Shown: positions 26,343 through 34,753, numbered from the stretch's first letter. The stretch: DNA of 64,000 nt from Herbaspirillum sp. SJZ107 (GCF_006715485.1 NZ_VFNH01000002.1:806001-870000), one strand, 5' to 3'. Numbers and translations: made by a program. The notes: generated by a model from the letters alone, not told the origin.

Positions 26343-26512
26343 GTATTGTTCTTTGCGATGTAAGGATGAGCTCGCGTACTGATGAGAGACGCGTGCGCGA
26401 GCATGAGACCGGTCACTATAGCGGCTCGTGCGCGGTCAGTCCGCTTTTGAGTCGTGATGTCCGGTATGTGCGTGAATGATAGCGATAACAGGCTGAGTCT
26501 GCTGGCGGCGGC

Positions 26513-27121
26513 TCAATTCTGCGCAGGAAGATCGGGTTCGCCAAGCCAGGCGACGCGGCCATTGCCGGCTTCGTTCAGGCGGGCGACCAGCGCATCGGCC
26601 TTGTCCTGCGGCAGCGAAAAGGTAAAGCCGACCGCATCGAGGTGGCTGACCTCGTCGAGCGTGGCGCCGGCCAGCTCCAGTTCGCGCCTGAGCAGGCCCT
26701 CGAGCGGGTAGGGCACCTGGCAGCGCAGCTGGCGCAGACGGACGATGGCGACCTTTTGCGCACCCAGCAGCGCCTGGGCGACGCTGTCGGTATATGCCCG
26801 CACCAGTCCGCCCGCACCGAGCTTGACGCCGCCGAAGTAGCGCACCACCGTCGCCAGCACGCCTTCCAGGTCCTGGTGGCGCAGCACGTCCAGCATCGGC
26901 CGGCCCGCGGTGCCGCTCGGTTCGCCATCGTCGACCGCCGCCGACTGCCCGCCGGCCAGCAGCGCCCAGCACACGTGGGCAGCGCCCGGATGGGCGGCAC
27001 GCAGGCTGGCCACGATCTTTTGCGCACCGGCCCGGTCCGGCATCGGCTGCACGCAGGCGAGGAAGCGGCTTTTCTTGATGATCAGTTCGTGGTGGACAGG
27101 GGCGAGGATGGTTTGCGGCAT
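26513..27121 (-). CDS. YigZ/IMPACT-family protein
   Basis: 202 aa starting MPQTILAPVHHEL; an in-frame ATG at 27190 lies inside the tRNA terminator hairpin and is rejected. The N-terminal UPF0029/IMPACT domain shows KKSRFLACV, HVCWALL, DDGEPSGTAGRPML and RYFGGVKLGAGGLVRAY, all hallmark strings; the C-terminal ~75 residues are the DUF1949 ferredoxin-like domain. Eukaryotic IMPACT binds the Gcn1 translation-stress factor; the bacterial role is uncertain. Usual length is about 200 aa. Confidence 0.92.
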   Translation of the reverse strand: MPQTILAPVHHELIIKKSRFLACVQPMPDRAGAQKIVASLRAAHPGAAHVCWALLAGGQSAAVDDGEPSGTAGRPMLDVLRHQDLEGVLATVVRYFGGVKLGAGGLVRAYTDSVAQALLGAQKVAIVRLRQLRCQVPYPLEGLLRRELELAGATLDEVSHLDAVGFTFSLPQDKADALVARLNEAGNGRVAWLGEPDLPAQN

Positions 27122-27151
27122 GGCGCTGCGATCAGGATTCTGGAAAGCAGA

Positions 27152-27187
27152 AACGAGAACGCCAACCCGAAGGTTGGCGTTCTCGTT
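27152..27187 (-). terminator. Terminator-like hairpin after tRNA-Lys copy 1
   Basis: Perfect 16-bp stem AACGAGAACGCCAACC / GGTTGGCGTTCTCGTT with a four-base loop, 24 bp from the tRNA 3' end on the minus strand. Its core CGCCAACC-loop-GGTTGGCG is shared with the hairpin after tRNA copy 2. Confidence 0.75.
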
Positions 27188-27210
27188 CAATACTTTTTAC
27201 TGCTTGTTCG

Positions 27211-27286
27211 TGGTAGGCCGTGCGGGATTCGAACCTGCGACCAACGGATTAAAAGTCCGCTGCTCTACCAGCTGAGCTAACGACCC
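27211..27286 (-). tRNA. tRNA-Lys (anticodon UUU), copy 1
   Basis: 76 nt on the minus strand with encoded CCA. The anticodon loop reads CTTTTAA; D-loop (AGCTCAGCTGGTAGAGC) and T-arm (GCAGGTTCGAATCCTGC) are canonical and the acceptor stem pairs with two G-U pairs (G1-U72 and U4-G69). Identical in sequence to the copies at 30945 and 31994. Confidence 0.98.
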
Positions 27287-27296
27287 GACAGGCGGC

Positions 27297-27325
27297 ATTA
27301 TAGCGGTTGCCTCCTGTCCGGCCAA
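27297..27325 (-). promoter_or_regulatory. Promoter of tRNA-Lys copy 1
   Basis: On the minus strand: TTGGCC (27325-27320), a 17-bp spacer, then consensus TATAAT (27302-27297), placing the start a few bases before the tRNA 5' end. Confidence 0.75.
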
Positions 27326-27565
27326 GTACTTTCGTGTAGGCAATCAACAAATGTTTGGATTAATGAGCAAGTGTTTGTCGTATCGCGCGGTTGAGTTCCT
27401 GCCTGGCGCATGCGCCGGCTTATTGAACATGACGCATAAACAACACTTGGACCCAATCCACAACGCATATGGGCCGATATAAGCTTGGCTTAAGACGGTC
27501 GCCTTTTCAGTCGCCGCCGCCGCTTGTACTATAAGAGTCATTCTGCACGACAACGAAAGACCAGC

Positions 27566-28024
27566 ATGACCATCTCGCTCATCTCACGCACGATGTGCGC
27601 CGCCACCCTCGTCGCCGCCTGCGCCGTGCCTGCCCGCGCCGACAGCGTCGCCTCGTCGGCCTCCAGCGCCGGCTCGGCATCGTCGGGCAGCGTGTCCGAT
27701 TCGATCGGCGGCTCGAGCAACAGCTCGAACAACGACAAGCGCGTGGCTGCCGGCCAGTACCGGGTCATCGACGTCGCCCAGACGCCGGGCAAGGACGGCA
27801 GCACCCGCATGACCCTGCAGGCGCTGACCGGCGCCCAGGCGTTCCAGCTGGACGTGCCCGACCGTGCCCTGGCCGAGCGCCGCGTCGTCAACGGCGAACT
27901 GGTGCAGGTCAACGTGCGCACCTACGGCTACGAATTCGCCCACGCCGACACCCAGCGCCCGTTCTTCCTGGCCCTGCAGGACGACTGGTACCAGGAACTC
28001 GGTTCGCGCCAAGTGACGATCTGA
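27566..28024 (+). CDS. Small secreted protein with Ser-rich linker, function unknown
   Basis: 152 aa starting MTISLISRT. Signal peptide ends about PARA; residues about 27-55 are a Ser/Gly/Asn-rich low-complexity stretch; the rest (VAAGQYRVIDVAQTP...LVQVNVRTYGYEFA) looks like a small beta-barrel domain. No family name is offered. Its TGA overlaps the ATG of the DUF2145 gene (TGATG), so translation of the two is coupled and they likely act together in the periplasm. Confidence 0.7.
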   Translation: MTISLISRTMCAATLVAACAVPARADSVASSASSAGSASSGSVSDSIGGSSNSSNNDKRVAAGQYRVIDVAQTPGKDGSTRMTLQALTGAQAFQLDVPDRALAERRVVNGELVQVNVRTYGYEFAHADTQRPFFLALQDDWYQELGSRQVTI

Positions 28025-28920
28025 TGTTCGCGCGGCTGCTACTGGCCGCGCTGGCTCTGTGTGCGAGCGCCGGTGCCTGGGCCGGCATCCCGACCTTCTG
28101 TGATCGCTCGAACAACATCAACGCCGAGGACCAGGACCGCGTCCTGCAGTTCGCGGCGGTGGCCAAGCAGGAGCTGGAACGCTCCGGCGCCCGCGTCGCC
28201 CTGATCTCGCGCGCCGGCCTCGACCTCAGCCGCTTCAACCTGCTGTATTCCCACGCCGGCATCGCCCTCAAGGAAAGCACCGGCCCGTGGGCGGTGCGCC
28301 AGCTCTACTACGCCTGCGACGAATCGCGTCCGCGCCTGTTCGACCAGGGCATGGCCGGCTTCGCGCTCGGCGCCGATGCTCCCCAGCGCGGCCATATCTC
28401 GCTGCTGTTCCTGCCTGACGAAGATAGCACCCTGCTGGAACAGGCCGCCCGCGACAAGCGGCTGGCACTGGCGCTGCTGGCCGGCCAGTACAGCGCCAAT
28501 GCCTATGCCTTCAGCACCCGCTACCAGAACTGCAACCAGTGGGTGGCGGAACTGCTCGCCAGCGCCTGGGGCGGCCTCCAGGGCGAGGATGGCACGCGCG
28601 CGCATGCCCAGGCCTGGCTGCGCGACCAGGGCTATCGTGCCGGTCCGATCAAGGTGCCGTCGCACTGGATGATGTTTGCCGGCCAGTTCGTGCCGCTGGT
28701 GCACGTGGGCGACCATCCGCTCGACGACCTCCATGCGCTGTCGCTGCAGGTAAGCGTGCCGGCCTCGATCGAGGATTTCGTGCACAGCCGCGCACCGCGC
28801 ACGCAACGGGTCGAACTGTGCCACGACCGGTCGCGCATCGTCGTGCACCGCGGCTGGGAACAGCTGGGTGCCGATTGCACGCCGATGGCGGGCGACGAGG
28901 TGATTGAACTGGCGCCCTGA
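28024..28920 (+). CDS. DUF2145 family secreted protein
   Basis: 298 aa with a signal peptide ending about AWA. DUF2145 features: FNLLYSHAGIAL, WAVRQLYYACDESRPRLFDQG and YQNCNQWVAELLA, with His, Cys and Asn residues in places compatible with an NlpC/P60-like papain fold (an inference). Several cysteines are present, fitting a periplasmic protein. Co-translated with the preceding small secreted protein. Confidence 0.8.
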   Translation: MFARLLLAALALCASAGAWAGIPTFCDRSNNINAEDQDRVLQFAAVAKQELERSGARVALISRAGLDLSRFNLLYSHAGIALKESTGPWAVRQLYYACDESRPRLFDQGMAGFALGADAPQRGHISLLFLPDEDSTLLEQAARDKRLALALLAGQYSANAYAFSTRYQNCNQWVAELLASAWGGLQGEDGTRAHAQAWLRDQGYRAGPIKVPSHWMMFAGQFVPLVHVGDHPLDDLHALSLQVSVPASIEDFVHSRAPRTQRVELCHDRSRIVVHRGWEQLGADCTPMAGDEVIELAP

Positions 28921-29128
28921 ACCGGCCACCATCGCGATACGCAAATCCGCGTATGTATCGCCCGTTGAGTAACATTTCGCATCGATCTGGATTCCCGCGC
29001 ACTCAGACCGTTTCGTGATACCCGGATCGAATGCCTTGCGACGCGGGTAGGCCGCCCTAGAATGGGTTCACCGCTCCTGGCATCGGCCAGGATTGCGGCA
29101 TCCCATCTTGTTTCGCGAAGGAGTGATC

Positions 29129-29557
29129 ATGCGTTCAACGTTCCTGATGCTTCCCGCCTCGCTGTTGCTGCTGGCCTCGCATGCCGGCGCGCAAACCCAG
29201 GCGTATCCCATGACCGACCCCGGGCAGACGTCCCGGGTGCAGGTGACGGCGCCGCCCCAGCCCTTCCAGTTCTGGGACTATGAAGCCGAGTACATCAGCG
29301 GTGCCTATGCGATGTCGAACGGCTGGCACATGAAAGTCGACCCGGCCAGGGACGGCATCGTCGCACAGATCGACAAGCAGCATCCGATGCGCCTGGTTGC
29401 CGTGTCGCAGAACCGGTATGCCACGCGTGACGGCAATGTGTGGATGGAATTCAACCGTGGTCCCGGCGGTGAAGACATGCTGATGAGTTATGTGCCGGAT
29501 ACGCGGATCGCACAAACGGTCGTAGTGACGGCGACGGCGAGGCTGGCGCAGCGCTGA
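29129..29557 (+). CDS. Small secreted protein (142 aa), function unknown
   Basis: ATG at 29129 follows AAGGAGTGATC, a near-ideal ribosome site. Signal peptide ends about SHAGA. The mature part is a small domain (FWDYEAEYISGAYAMSNGWH, then RLVAVSQNRYATRDGNVWME) with no recognised family. Conserved-looking aromatic residues suggest a compact beta fold. It is monocistronic. Confidence 0.7.
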   Translation: MRSTFLMLPASLLLLASHAGAQTQAYPMTDPGQTSRVQVTAPPQPFQFWDYEAEYISGAYAMSNGWHMKVDPARDGIVAQIDKQHPMRLVAVSQNRYATRDGNVWMEFNRGPGGEDMLMSYVPDTRIAQTVVVTATARLAQR

Positions 29558-29678
29558 ACGGCAGGGAAGCAGTCCTCTAACAAAACGCCGGGCCATGCCT
29601 GGCGTTTGCTTTTTGTGATTGTGGTGAAAACGCACAAATCCGCCCTGTGATACAAAATATTGCTTTTGGTAAATAAGA

Positions 29679-29707
29679 CTTGGGTAATATAGAAAGCCTT
29701 ACCCAAG
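29679..29707. promoter_or_regulatory. Inverted repeat in the leader of the binding-protein gene
   Basis: Perfect 9-bp arms CTTGGGTAA and TTACCCAAG with an 11-base loop, ending 11 bases before the GTG start at 29719. It could be an operator or an mRNA hairpin. TTACCC elements also precede genes at 19428, 35764 and 59275. Confidence 0.45.
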
Positions 29708-29718
29708 AGGTTTCGACA

Positions 29719-30861
29719 GTGCTTTCAAAACATTTCACCAAGATGTGTGCTGGTCTCGCTCTTTTGCTCGGGACTGGCAGCGTCCTCGCCGATAACGGCG
29801 TCACCGAGAACCGCATCCTGCTGGGCCAGTCCGCGGCCTTGTCCGGCCCGGCATCGGCACTCGGCACCGCCATGCGCGACGGCGCGCTCGCGTATTTCGA
29901 TGCGGTCAATGCGGCGGGTGGCGTGGGCGGCCGGCAAATCGTCCTGACGACGCTGGACGACGGCTACGACCCGGCACGCGCCGGCCCGAATACGGCGACC
30001 CTGGTGGACAAGGAACGCGTATTCGCACTGTTCGGCTACGTCGGCACGCCGACCTCGAACGCCGCCCAGGCCTGGGTGGAGAAGGGCGGCGTGCCGTTTT
30101 TCGCGCCGATGACCGGCGCCGAATCCTTCCGCACACCGTTCAACAAAAACGTCTTCAATATCCGCAACGGCTACCTGGAAGAGACGGAAAAGATCGTCGA
30201 GCACCTCGAAGCGATGGGCGTCAAGAAAGTCGCCGTGCTGTACCAGAACGATGCCTACGGCAAGTCCGGGCTGGACGGCGTGACGCAGGCGCTGAAGAAG
30301 CGCAATCTCGACGTGATGGCCACGGCAGCCGTCGAGCGCAACAGCGTCGACGTTGCCGCGGCCGTGGCAAAGCTGAAGGCTGCACAGCCGCGCGCCGTCG
30401 TCATGATCTCGGCTTACAAATCGAGCGCCGCCTTCATCCGCGCGATGCGGAAGAACAATGACCACGTACCGTTTTTCTGGAACGTGTCCTTCGTCGGCAG
30501 CCGTGCGCTGGCCGATGAGCTGGGTCCGGAGGCGAGCGGCGTGATGATCTCGCAAGTCATGCCGTCGCCCCTGGACGAGACGCTGAGCATCGTGAAGGAA
30601 TACCGCAAGCTGTACCTGAACAAGCCCGGCCGCGAAGCCGACTATGCCAGCCTGGAAGGCTTCATCGCGGCCAAGGTCTTCGTCGAGGGATTGCGCCACG
30701 TGAAAGGCGAGCCGACGCGCAAGAATCTTATCCATGCGCTGGAGACGATGGGGGCGTATAACCTGGGCGGCTATACCGTGAAATTTGCGCCCGGGAATCA
30801 CAATGGGTCGAATTATGTCGATCTCAGCATCATCACGCGGAGTGGGCGGATCCAGTATTGA
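29719..30861 (+). CDS. Periplasmic binding protein of branched-chain-amino-acid-type ABC transporters (orphan)
   Basis: 380 aa from GTG at 29719 (AGAGG upstream), giving a normal signal peptide ending SVLA. The mature protein is a type-1 periplasmic binding fold (Peripla_BP_6): ILLGQSAALSGPASALGTAMRDG at the front, ALFGYVGTPTSNAA, VAVLYQNDAYGKSGLDGV at the hinge. This family binds branched-chain amino acids, amides, urea or aromatic acids. No permease or ATPase gene adjoins it; a livHMGF set without a binding protein is about 19 kb away, so partnership is possible but unproven. Confidence 0.85.
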   Translation: MLSKHFTKMCAGLALLLGTGSVLADNGVTENRILLGQSAALSGPASALGTAMRDGALAYFDAVNAAGGVGGRQIVLTTLDDGYDPARAGPNTATLVDKERVFALFGYVGTPTSNAAQAWVEKGGVPFFAPMTGAESFRTPFNKNVFNIRNGYLEETEKIVEHLEAMGVKKVAVLYQNDAYGKSGLDGVTQALKKRNLDVMATAAVERNSVDVAAAVAKLKAAQPRAVVMISAYKSSAAFIRAMRKNNDHVPFFWNVSFVGSRALADELGPEASGVMISQVMPSPLDETLSIVKEYRKLYLNKPGREADYASLEGFIAAKVFVEGLRHVKGEPTRKNLIHALETMGAYNLGGYTVKFAPGNHNGSNYVDLSIITRSGRIQY

Positions 30862-30882
30862 ATGGAAAGACACAAGCTAAAA

Positions 30883-30914
30883 CAAAAACGCCAACCCGAA
30901 GGTTGGCGTTTTTG
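30883..30914. terminator. Bidirectional terminator between the binding-protein gene and tRNA-Lys copy 2
   Basis: Perfect 14-bp stem CAAAAACGCCAACC / GGTTGGCGTTTTTG with loop CGAA. The A-run and T-run on the two sides let it work for both converging transcripts. Confidence 0.88.
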
Positions 30915-30944
30915 CTTGTGCACTTACTGTACTGCCGAATTCTT

Positions 30945-31020
30945 TGGTAGGCCGTGCGGGATTCGAACCTGCGACCAACGGATTAAAAGTCCGCTGCTCT
31001 ACCAGCTGAGCTAACGACCC
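30945..31020 (-). tRNA. tRNA-Lys (anticodon UUU), copy 2
   Basis: 76 nt, sequence identical to copy 1, with encoded CCA. Sits between the binding-protein gene and the second PEP-CTERM gene. Its 3' flank (GAATTCTTTGG) is shared with copy 3, so the two arose by duplication including flanks. Confidence 0.98.
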
Positions 31021-31032
31021 GAAGAGGCCGGC

Positions 31033-31061
31033 ATTATAGCTGCCGGCCCCGGGCGGCGCAA
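31033..31061 (-). promoter_or_regulatory. Promoter of tRNA-Lys copy 2
   Basis: Minus strand: TTGCGC (31061-31056), 17-bp GC-rich spacer, TATAAT (31038-31033). The GC-rich stretch between -10 and tRNA is discriminator-like, as in stable-RNA promoters. The promoter lies only a few bases from the end of the PEP-CTERM gene at 31065. Confidence 0.7.
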
Positions 31062-31064
31062 GGA

Positions 31065-31706
31065 TTAAGACTGACGACGGCGCAGGAGGCCCATCGCGCC
31101 CAGCGCGAGGCCCACGAGGGCGATCGAGGCCGGTTCCGGTACGGCTGCCGGCGGCGGCACGACCGCGGCAGTTTGGCCGGCGGTGATCGACAGGCCGTTG
31201 TTTTCATAGCCGTAGGCGAGCACGGACGCCGGGAAGCCGTTGCCGGCGGTCGTGCTCATCAGTGCCCAGCCGTAGTTCAGGATGCCGGTTGATTCGTTCA
31301 GGAAGCGCAGGCCGACGTATTCCTGGCCGGTGACGTCGAAGTTGTCGCCCCGGGTCTGGTACTGGTTGTACTGGCCGGCTGCGGAGATCAGGTCGCCGAA
31401 CTGCAGTACGCGGGCTTCCGCCAGCGTGCCAGGCGTCCCGGTCGCGAGGATGCCCGAGGGCGAGGCATTACCGTAGAAGGTGATCCCGGAACCGTTGTTG
31501 TAAGGGTTGAAGTCGAAGCCGACGAATTCGGTCGTGCTGCGCTGGCCGGTGACGAAATTGAAGTAGACGCCGTCGATGTTGTTCGGGACGACGACTGGCG
31601 AGTTGGCAAAGCTGACGGAAACGACGGCGGCCTGGGCTGCCGGGGCAAGAAACAGCAGGGCAGTGGTACCGGCAAGGAGGCTGCGCGCAATCTTGGAGAA
31701 TTTCAT
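31065..31706 (-). CDS. PEP-CTERM sorting-domain secreted protein (second copy type)
   Basis: 213 aa starting MKFSKIARS with AGGGAAAG in front. Signal peptide ends AAQA. The mature body is a beta-sandwich-like domain (VDGVYFNFVTG-like stretch, FVGFDFNPYNNGSG...QEYVGLRFL) seen in many PEP-CTERM proteins. C-terminal tag: AVPEPASIALVGLALGAMGL followed by RRRQS. It is unrelated in its body to the PEP-CTERM protein at 6665. A requirement for an exosortase encoded elsewhere is implied. Confidence 0.88.
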   Translation of the reverse strand: MKFSKIARSLLAGTTALLFLAPAAQAAVVSVSFANSPVVVPNNIDGVYFNFVTGQRSTTEFVGFDFNPYNNGSGITFYGNASPSGILATGTPGTLAEARVLQFGDLISAAGQYNQYQTRGDNFDVTGQEYVGLRFLNESTGILNYGWALMSTTAGNGFPASVLAYGYENNGLSITAGQTAAVVPPPAAVPEPASIALVGLALGAMGLLRRRQS

Positions 31707-31895
31707 GGCTTTCCCTAGTTTTGAGTTTATGTTGACTCACGCAGCTCTGCGGCCAGCGCTTGCTTGATATTTAGCAAAAAACAGGCCAGTTTTGTAATTC
31801 TTAGTCAAATCAAGGATTTGTATTTACGCAAGTTGAACTTTATTTCCTAAGTGTAAAAAAATCCGACAGGAAAGTTAATCCTCGAAGAAAACAAA

Positions 31896-31923
31896 AAGCC
31901 CACGCACCGGAATGCGTGGGCTT
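31896..31923 (-). terminator. Second terminator downstream of tRNA-Lys copy 3
   Basis: Perfect 11-bp stem AAGCCCACGCA / TGCGTGGGCTT with a six-base loop, followed on the minus strand by a T-run. It lies just beyond the hairpin at 31938-31969, giving tandem terminators that insulate the PEP-CTERM gene. Confidence 0.75.
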
Positions 31924-31937
31924 GCTTGCGCTGAAAA

Positions 31938-31969
31938 CAAAAACGCCAAGCAGATGCTTGGCGTTTTTG
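31938..31969 (-). terminator. Terminator of tRNA-Lys copy 3
   Basis: Perfect 15-bp arms CAAAAACGCCAAGCA / TGCTTGGCGTTTTTG with a two-base centre, 25 bp from the tRNA 3' end. Confidence 0.85.
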
Positions 31970-31993
31970 TTTCTAACCACTACTAGAATTCTT

Positions 31994-32069
31994 TGGTAGG
32001 CCGTGCGGGATTCGAACCTGCGACCAACGGATTAAAAGTCCGCTGCTCTACCAGCTGAGCTAACGACCC
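31994..32069 (-). tRNA. tRNA-Lys (anticodon UUU), copy 3
   Basis: 76 nt, identical to copies 1 and 2, encoded CCA. TATAAT is present upstream (minus strand, 32088-32083); its -35 is poorer than in copies 1 and 2. The GspE-like gene ends 82 bp upstream of it. Confidence 0.98.
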
Positions 32070-32150
32070 GAAGAAGGCACGCATTATAGCGGCTCGTTTT
32101 GATTTACGCTAGAGGTGTGCAGTCCCTAGTGCGCGACTCTACGGCAGCGC

Positions 32151-33950
32151 CTAGTGCGCTACCGTAGCCTTCAACACTTCCTCGGCCGTCGTCACACCTT
32201 CGGCCACCTTGAAGGCCCCAGCAATGCGCAGCGGCTTCATGCCGTCCGCCACGCTCTGCTGGCGCAGCGCGGCCAAATCCGTTTCTTCCTGGATGCGCCG
32301 GGCAAACGCTTCGGTCACATTCAGCAGTTCGTACAGGCCGGTGCGACCGCGGTAGCCGGTCTGGCGGCATTCCGGGCAACCGATCGGGCGGTACACCGTC
32401 GCCGGTTTCGGGATGTTCCAGGCGCCGCCGATGCTGTGCCAGACGTCGTCGTTGAGCTCGCCGTCCGGCGACTTGCAATGCGTGCACAGGGTGCGCACCA
32501 AACGCTGCGCCATGATGCCGATCAGGGTCGCTTCCAGCAGGTAATAGGGTACGCCCAGTTCGAGCAGGCGCATCACAGCCGATGGCGCGTCATTGGTGTG
32601 CAGGGTCGACAGCACAAGGTGGCCGGTCAGTGCGGCCTGGATTGCCATCTCGGCCGTTTCCAAATCGCGGATCTCGCCTACCATGATGATGTCCGGGTCC
32701 TGGCGCATCAGCGCGCGCACGCCATCGGCAAACGACAAATCGATGCCCGGCTGCACCTGCATCTGGTTGAATGCCGCTTCCACCATCTCGATCGGGTCTT
32801 CCACGGTGCAGACGTTGACTTCGCTGGTGGCGAGCGCCTTCAGGGTAGTGTAGAGGGTCGTGGTCTTGCCCGAGCCGGTCGGTCCCGTCACCAGGATGAT
32901 GCCGTGCGGACGTTTAGTTAGGGCATCCCAGCGCGCGGCGTCGTCGGGCGGGAAGCCGAGTTCCGGCAAGGTTTTCACGACCACTTCCGGATCGAAAATA
33001 CGCATCACCAGCTTTTCGCCGAAGGCGGTCGGCAGCGTCGACAGGCGCAGTTCGACTTCCTGGCCGGTATGGGTGCGGGTCTTGATGCGGCCATCCTGCG
33101 GCCGGCGCTTTTCGATCACGTCCATGCGCCCGAGCAGCTTGATGCGCGCCGTCATCGCGATCATCACCACGGCCGGCACCTGGTAGACCTGGTGCAGCAC
33201 GCCATCGATGCGGAAGCGGATGACGCCGGATTCACGCTTCGGTTCCAGGTGGATATCCGAGGCGCGCTGCTCGAAGGCGTAGCCCCACAGCCAGTCGACG
33301 ATGTTGACGATGTGCTGGTCGTTGGCGTCGACCTGCTTGTTCAGCTTGCCCAGCTCGACCAGTTGCTCGAAGTTGTTGCGCAGGGCCAGGTCCTGGCCGC
33401 TCGATTTGTTGGCGTCGCGGATCGACTTCGCCAGGCTGAAGAATTGCGAGATGTATTGCGCGATGTCGAGCGGATTCGCGATCACCAGCTCGATACGGCG
33501 CCGCGAGATGCGCGCGATCTCGTCCTGCCACTCGGTATGGAAGGGATCGGCGGTGGCCACGACCAGCGTGTCGCCCTTGAGTTCCACCGGCAGGATGTTG
33601 AAGCGCGCCGCATAGCTGGCCGACATCACGTCGGCCACCTTGGTGAAATCGATTTTCAGGGGGTCGATGCGCAGGAAGGGCAGGCCGACCTTGGCGGCGC
33701 ACCATTCGCTGAGCAGGTCCAGGGTCAGGAGTTTATGCGGCGCCTTTGCCGAGATGATCTTGCACTGCGCGATGGCGGTGAGCGGATGCATCGAGTCCGC
33801 CGCACTCTTCAAGATGCCTTGGGCCTGCGCGTAATGCGGCTTGACCGTCGATTTCTCGACGATGCCGTCGGCCAGCAGCCACGAAAACAGGGTTTGCAGG
33901 TCGAGTGCCTTCGGCATCGGTTTGGTTCGGGCTGGTGCGGCAGTGCTCAT
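32151..33950 (-). CDS. Orphan GspE/PilB-type secretion/pilus-assembly ATPase
   Basis: 599 aa starting MSTAAPARTK. An N-terminal extension (about 1-60) leads to a GspE/MshE N-domain-like region (about 60-200), then the catalytic hexameric ATPase: RASDIHLEP, Walker A GPTGSGKTTTLYTTL, Walker B DPDIIMVGEIRD and the His box TGHLVLSTLHTND. The zinc-binding cysteines CTHC and CPEC are kept. No pilin, secretin or platform gene is nearby, so it powers machinery encoded elsewhere or a dedicated system. The spermidine-synthase-like gene lies 23 bp upstream in the same direction. Confidence 0.9.
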   Translation of the reverse strand: MSTAAPARTKPMPKALDLQTLFSWLLADGIVEKSTVKPHYAQAQGILKSAADSMHPLTAIAQCKIISAKAPHKLLTLDLLSEWCAAKVGLPFLRIDPLKIDFTKVADVMSASYAARFNILPVELKGDTLVVATADPFHTEWQDEIARISRRRIELVIANPLDIAQYISQFFSLAKSIRDANKSSGQDLALRNNFEQLVELGKLNKQVDANDQHIVNIVDWLWGYAFEQRASDIHLEPKRESGVIRFRIDGVLHQVYQVPAVVMIAMTARIKLLGRMDVIEKRRPQDGRIKTRTHTGQEVELRLSTLPTAFGEKLVMRIFDPEVVVKTLPELGFPPDDAARWDALTKRPHGIILVTGPTGSGKTTTLYTTLKALATSEVNVCTVEDPIEMVEAAFNQMQVQPGIDLSFADGVRALMRQDPDIIMVGEIRDLETAEMAIQAALTGHLVLSTLHTNDAPSAVMRLLELGVPYYLLEATLIGIMAQRLVRTLCTHCKSPDGELNDDVWHSIGGAWNIPKPATVYRPIGCPECRQTGYRGRTGLYELLNVTEAFARRIQEETDLAALRQQSVADGMKPLRIAGAFKVAEGVTTAEEVLKATVAH

Positions 33951-33973
33951 GGACGCTCGCGGTTGGATGAAGG

Positions 33974-34753
33974 TCAGGCGGCCAGGATGCCCTTGACCCA
34001 AGATTTGGCCGGCAGCTTGGTGGCGGCCACGATCTGCGCCGCGCGCGTCGCCAGGCGGGCCGGATCGAGGTCCGGCTTGGTACGGAAGCACAGCGCGACC
34101 ACATTGCCCTCGTGGACTTCCGGCAGGCAGATCACGTGATCGAAGGCGAAGCGCATGGCCTTGATGTTCTTGTTGAAGCTCGGATGGTCGCCGAACAGGT
34201 TGACGGTCATGATGCCGTGCTCGCTCAGGCAGGCATTGCAGGCTTGATAGAACTCGGGGGTGTCGAGCACCGGGCCGCGCGCGGTGGCGTCATACAGGTC
34301 GCATTGGAGCACGTCAAATGCACCGTGATTGGCTTCATCGAGCACAAAATCCATGGCGTCCATTTCCAGCACCTGCAGGCGCTCGTCTTCGGGCGGCAGC
34401 TTGAACATCGTGTTGCAGATGGCAATCACGGCCGGATTCAGTTCGACCGCGGTGACGGTCGCTTCGGGAAACTGGCGGTAGCAGGCCTTGGTGAGGGTGG
34501 CGGCGCCGAGGCCGAGCTGGGCAATCGCCAGCGGCTGCTCGATGAACAGCATCCAGGCCATCATCTGCTGCGCGTATTCGAGTTCCGGCCAGTCGGGCTT
34601 GCGGATGCGCATGGCGCCTTGCACCCATTCGGTACCGAAATGGAGATAGCGCACACCGTCCTGTTCGGACAGGGTGACGGGAGCGAACTTGGGCTTGCGC
34701 GAAGGACGGCGCGAGGATTCGGCCTGTTCGATGGATTTGCGTTTGATGAGCAT
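33974..34753 (-). CDS. Spermidine-synthase-like methyltransferase-fold protein
   Basis: 259 aa starting MLIKRKSIEQ (an ATG seven codons upstream at 34774 is also possible). The Rossmann core has QLGLGAATLTKACY and ATVTAVELNPAVI for the aminopropyl donor or SAM, and FDVLQCDLYD in the place of the usual spermidine-synthase DxxDP. The N-terminal tetramerisation part is short and the usual polyamine-site residues are not obvious, so it may not make spermidine. Probably co-transcribed with the GspE-like gene. Members are often annotated simply as spermidine synthase. Confidence 0.75.
   Translation of the reverse strand: MLIKRKSIEQAESSRRPSRKPKFAPVTLSEQDGVRYLHFGTEWVQGAMRIRKPDWPELEYAQQMMAWMLFIEQPLAIAQLGLGAATLTKACYRQFPEATVTAVELNPAVIAICNTMFKLPPEDERLQVLEMDAMDFVLDEANHGAFDVLQCDLYDATARGPVLDTPEFYQACNACLSEHGIMTVNLFGDHPSFNKNIKAMRFAFDHVICLPEVHEGNVVALCFRTKPDLDPARLATRAAQIVAATKLPAKSWVKGILAA

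Noticed and set aside
27211..32069. tRNA-Lys genes as attachment sites of a genomic island
   Set aside because: No integrase or phage gene lies next to any copy, and the intervening genes are ordinary chromosomal types with similar composition.
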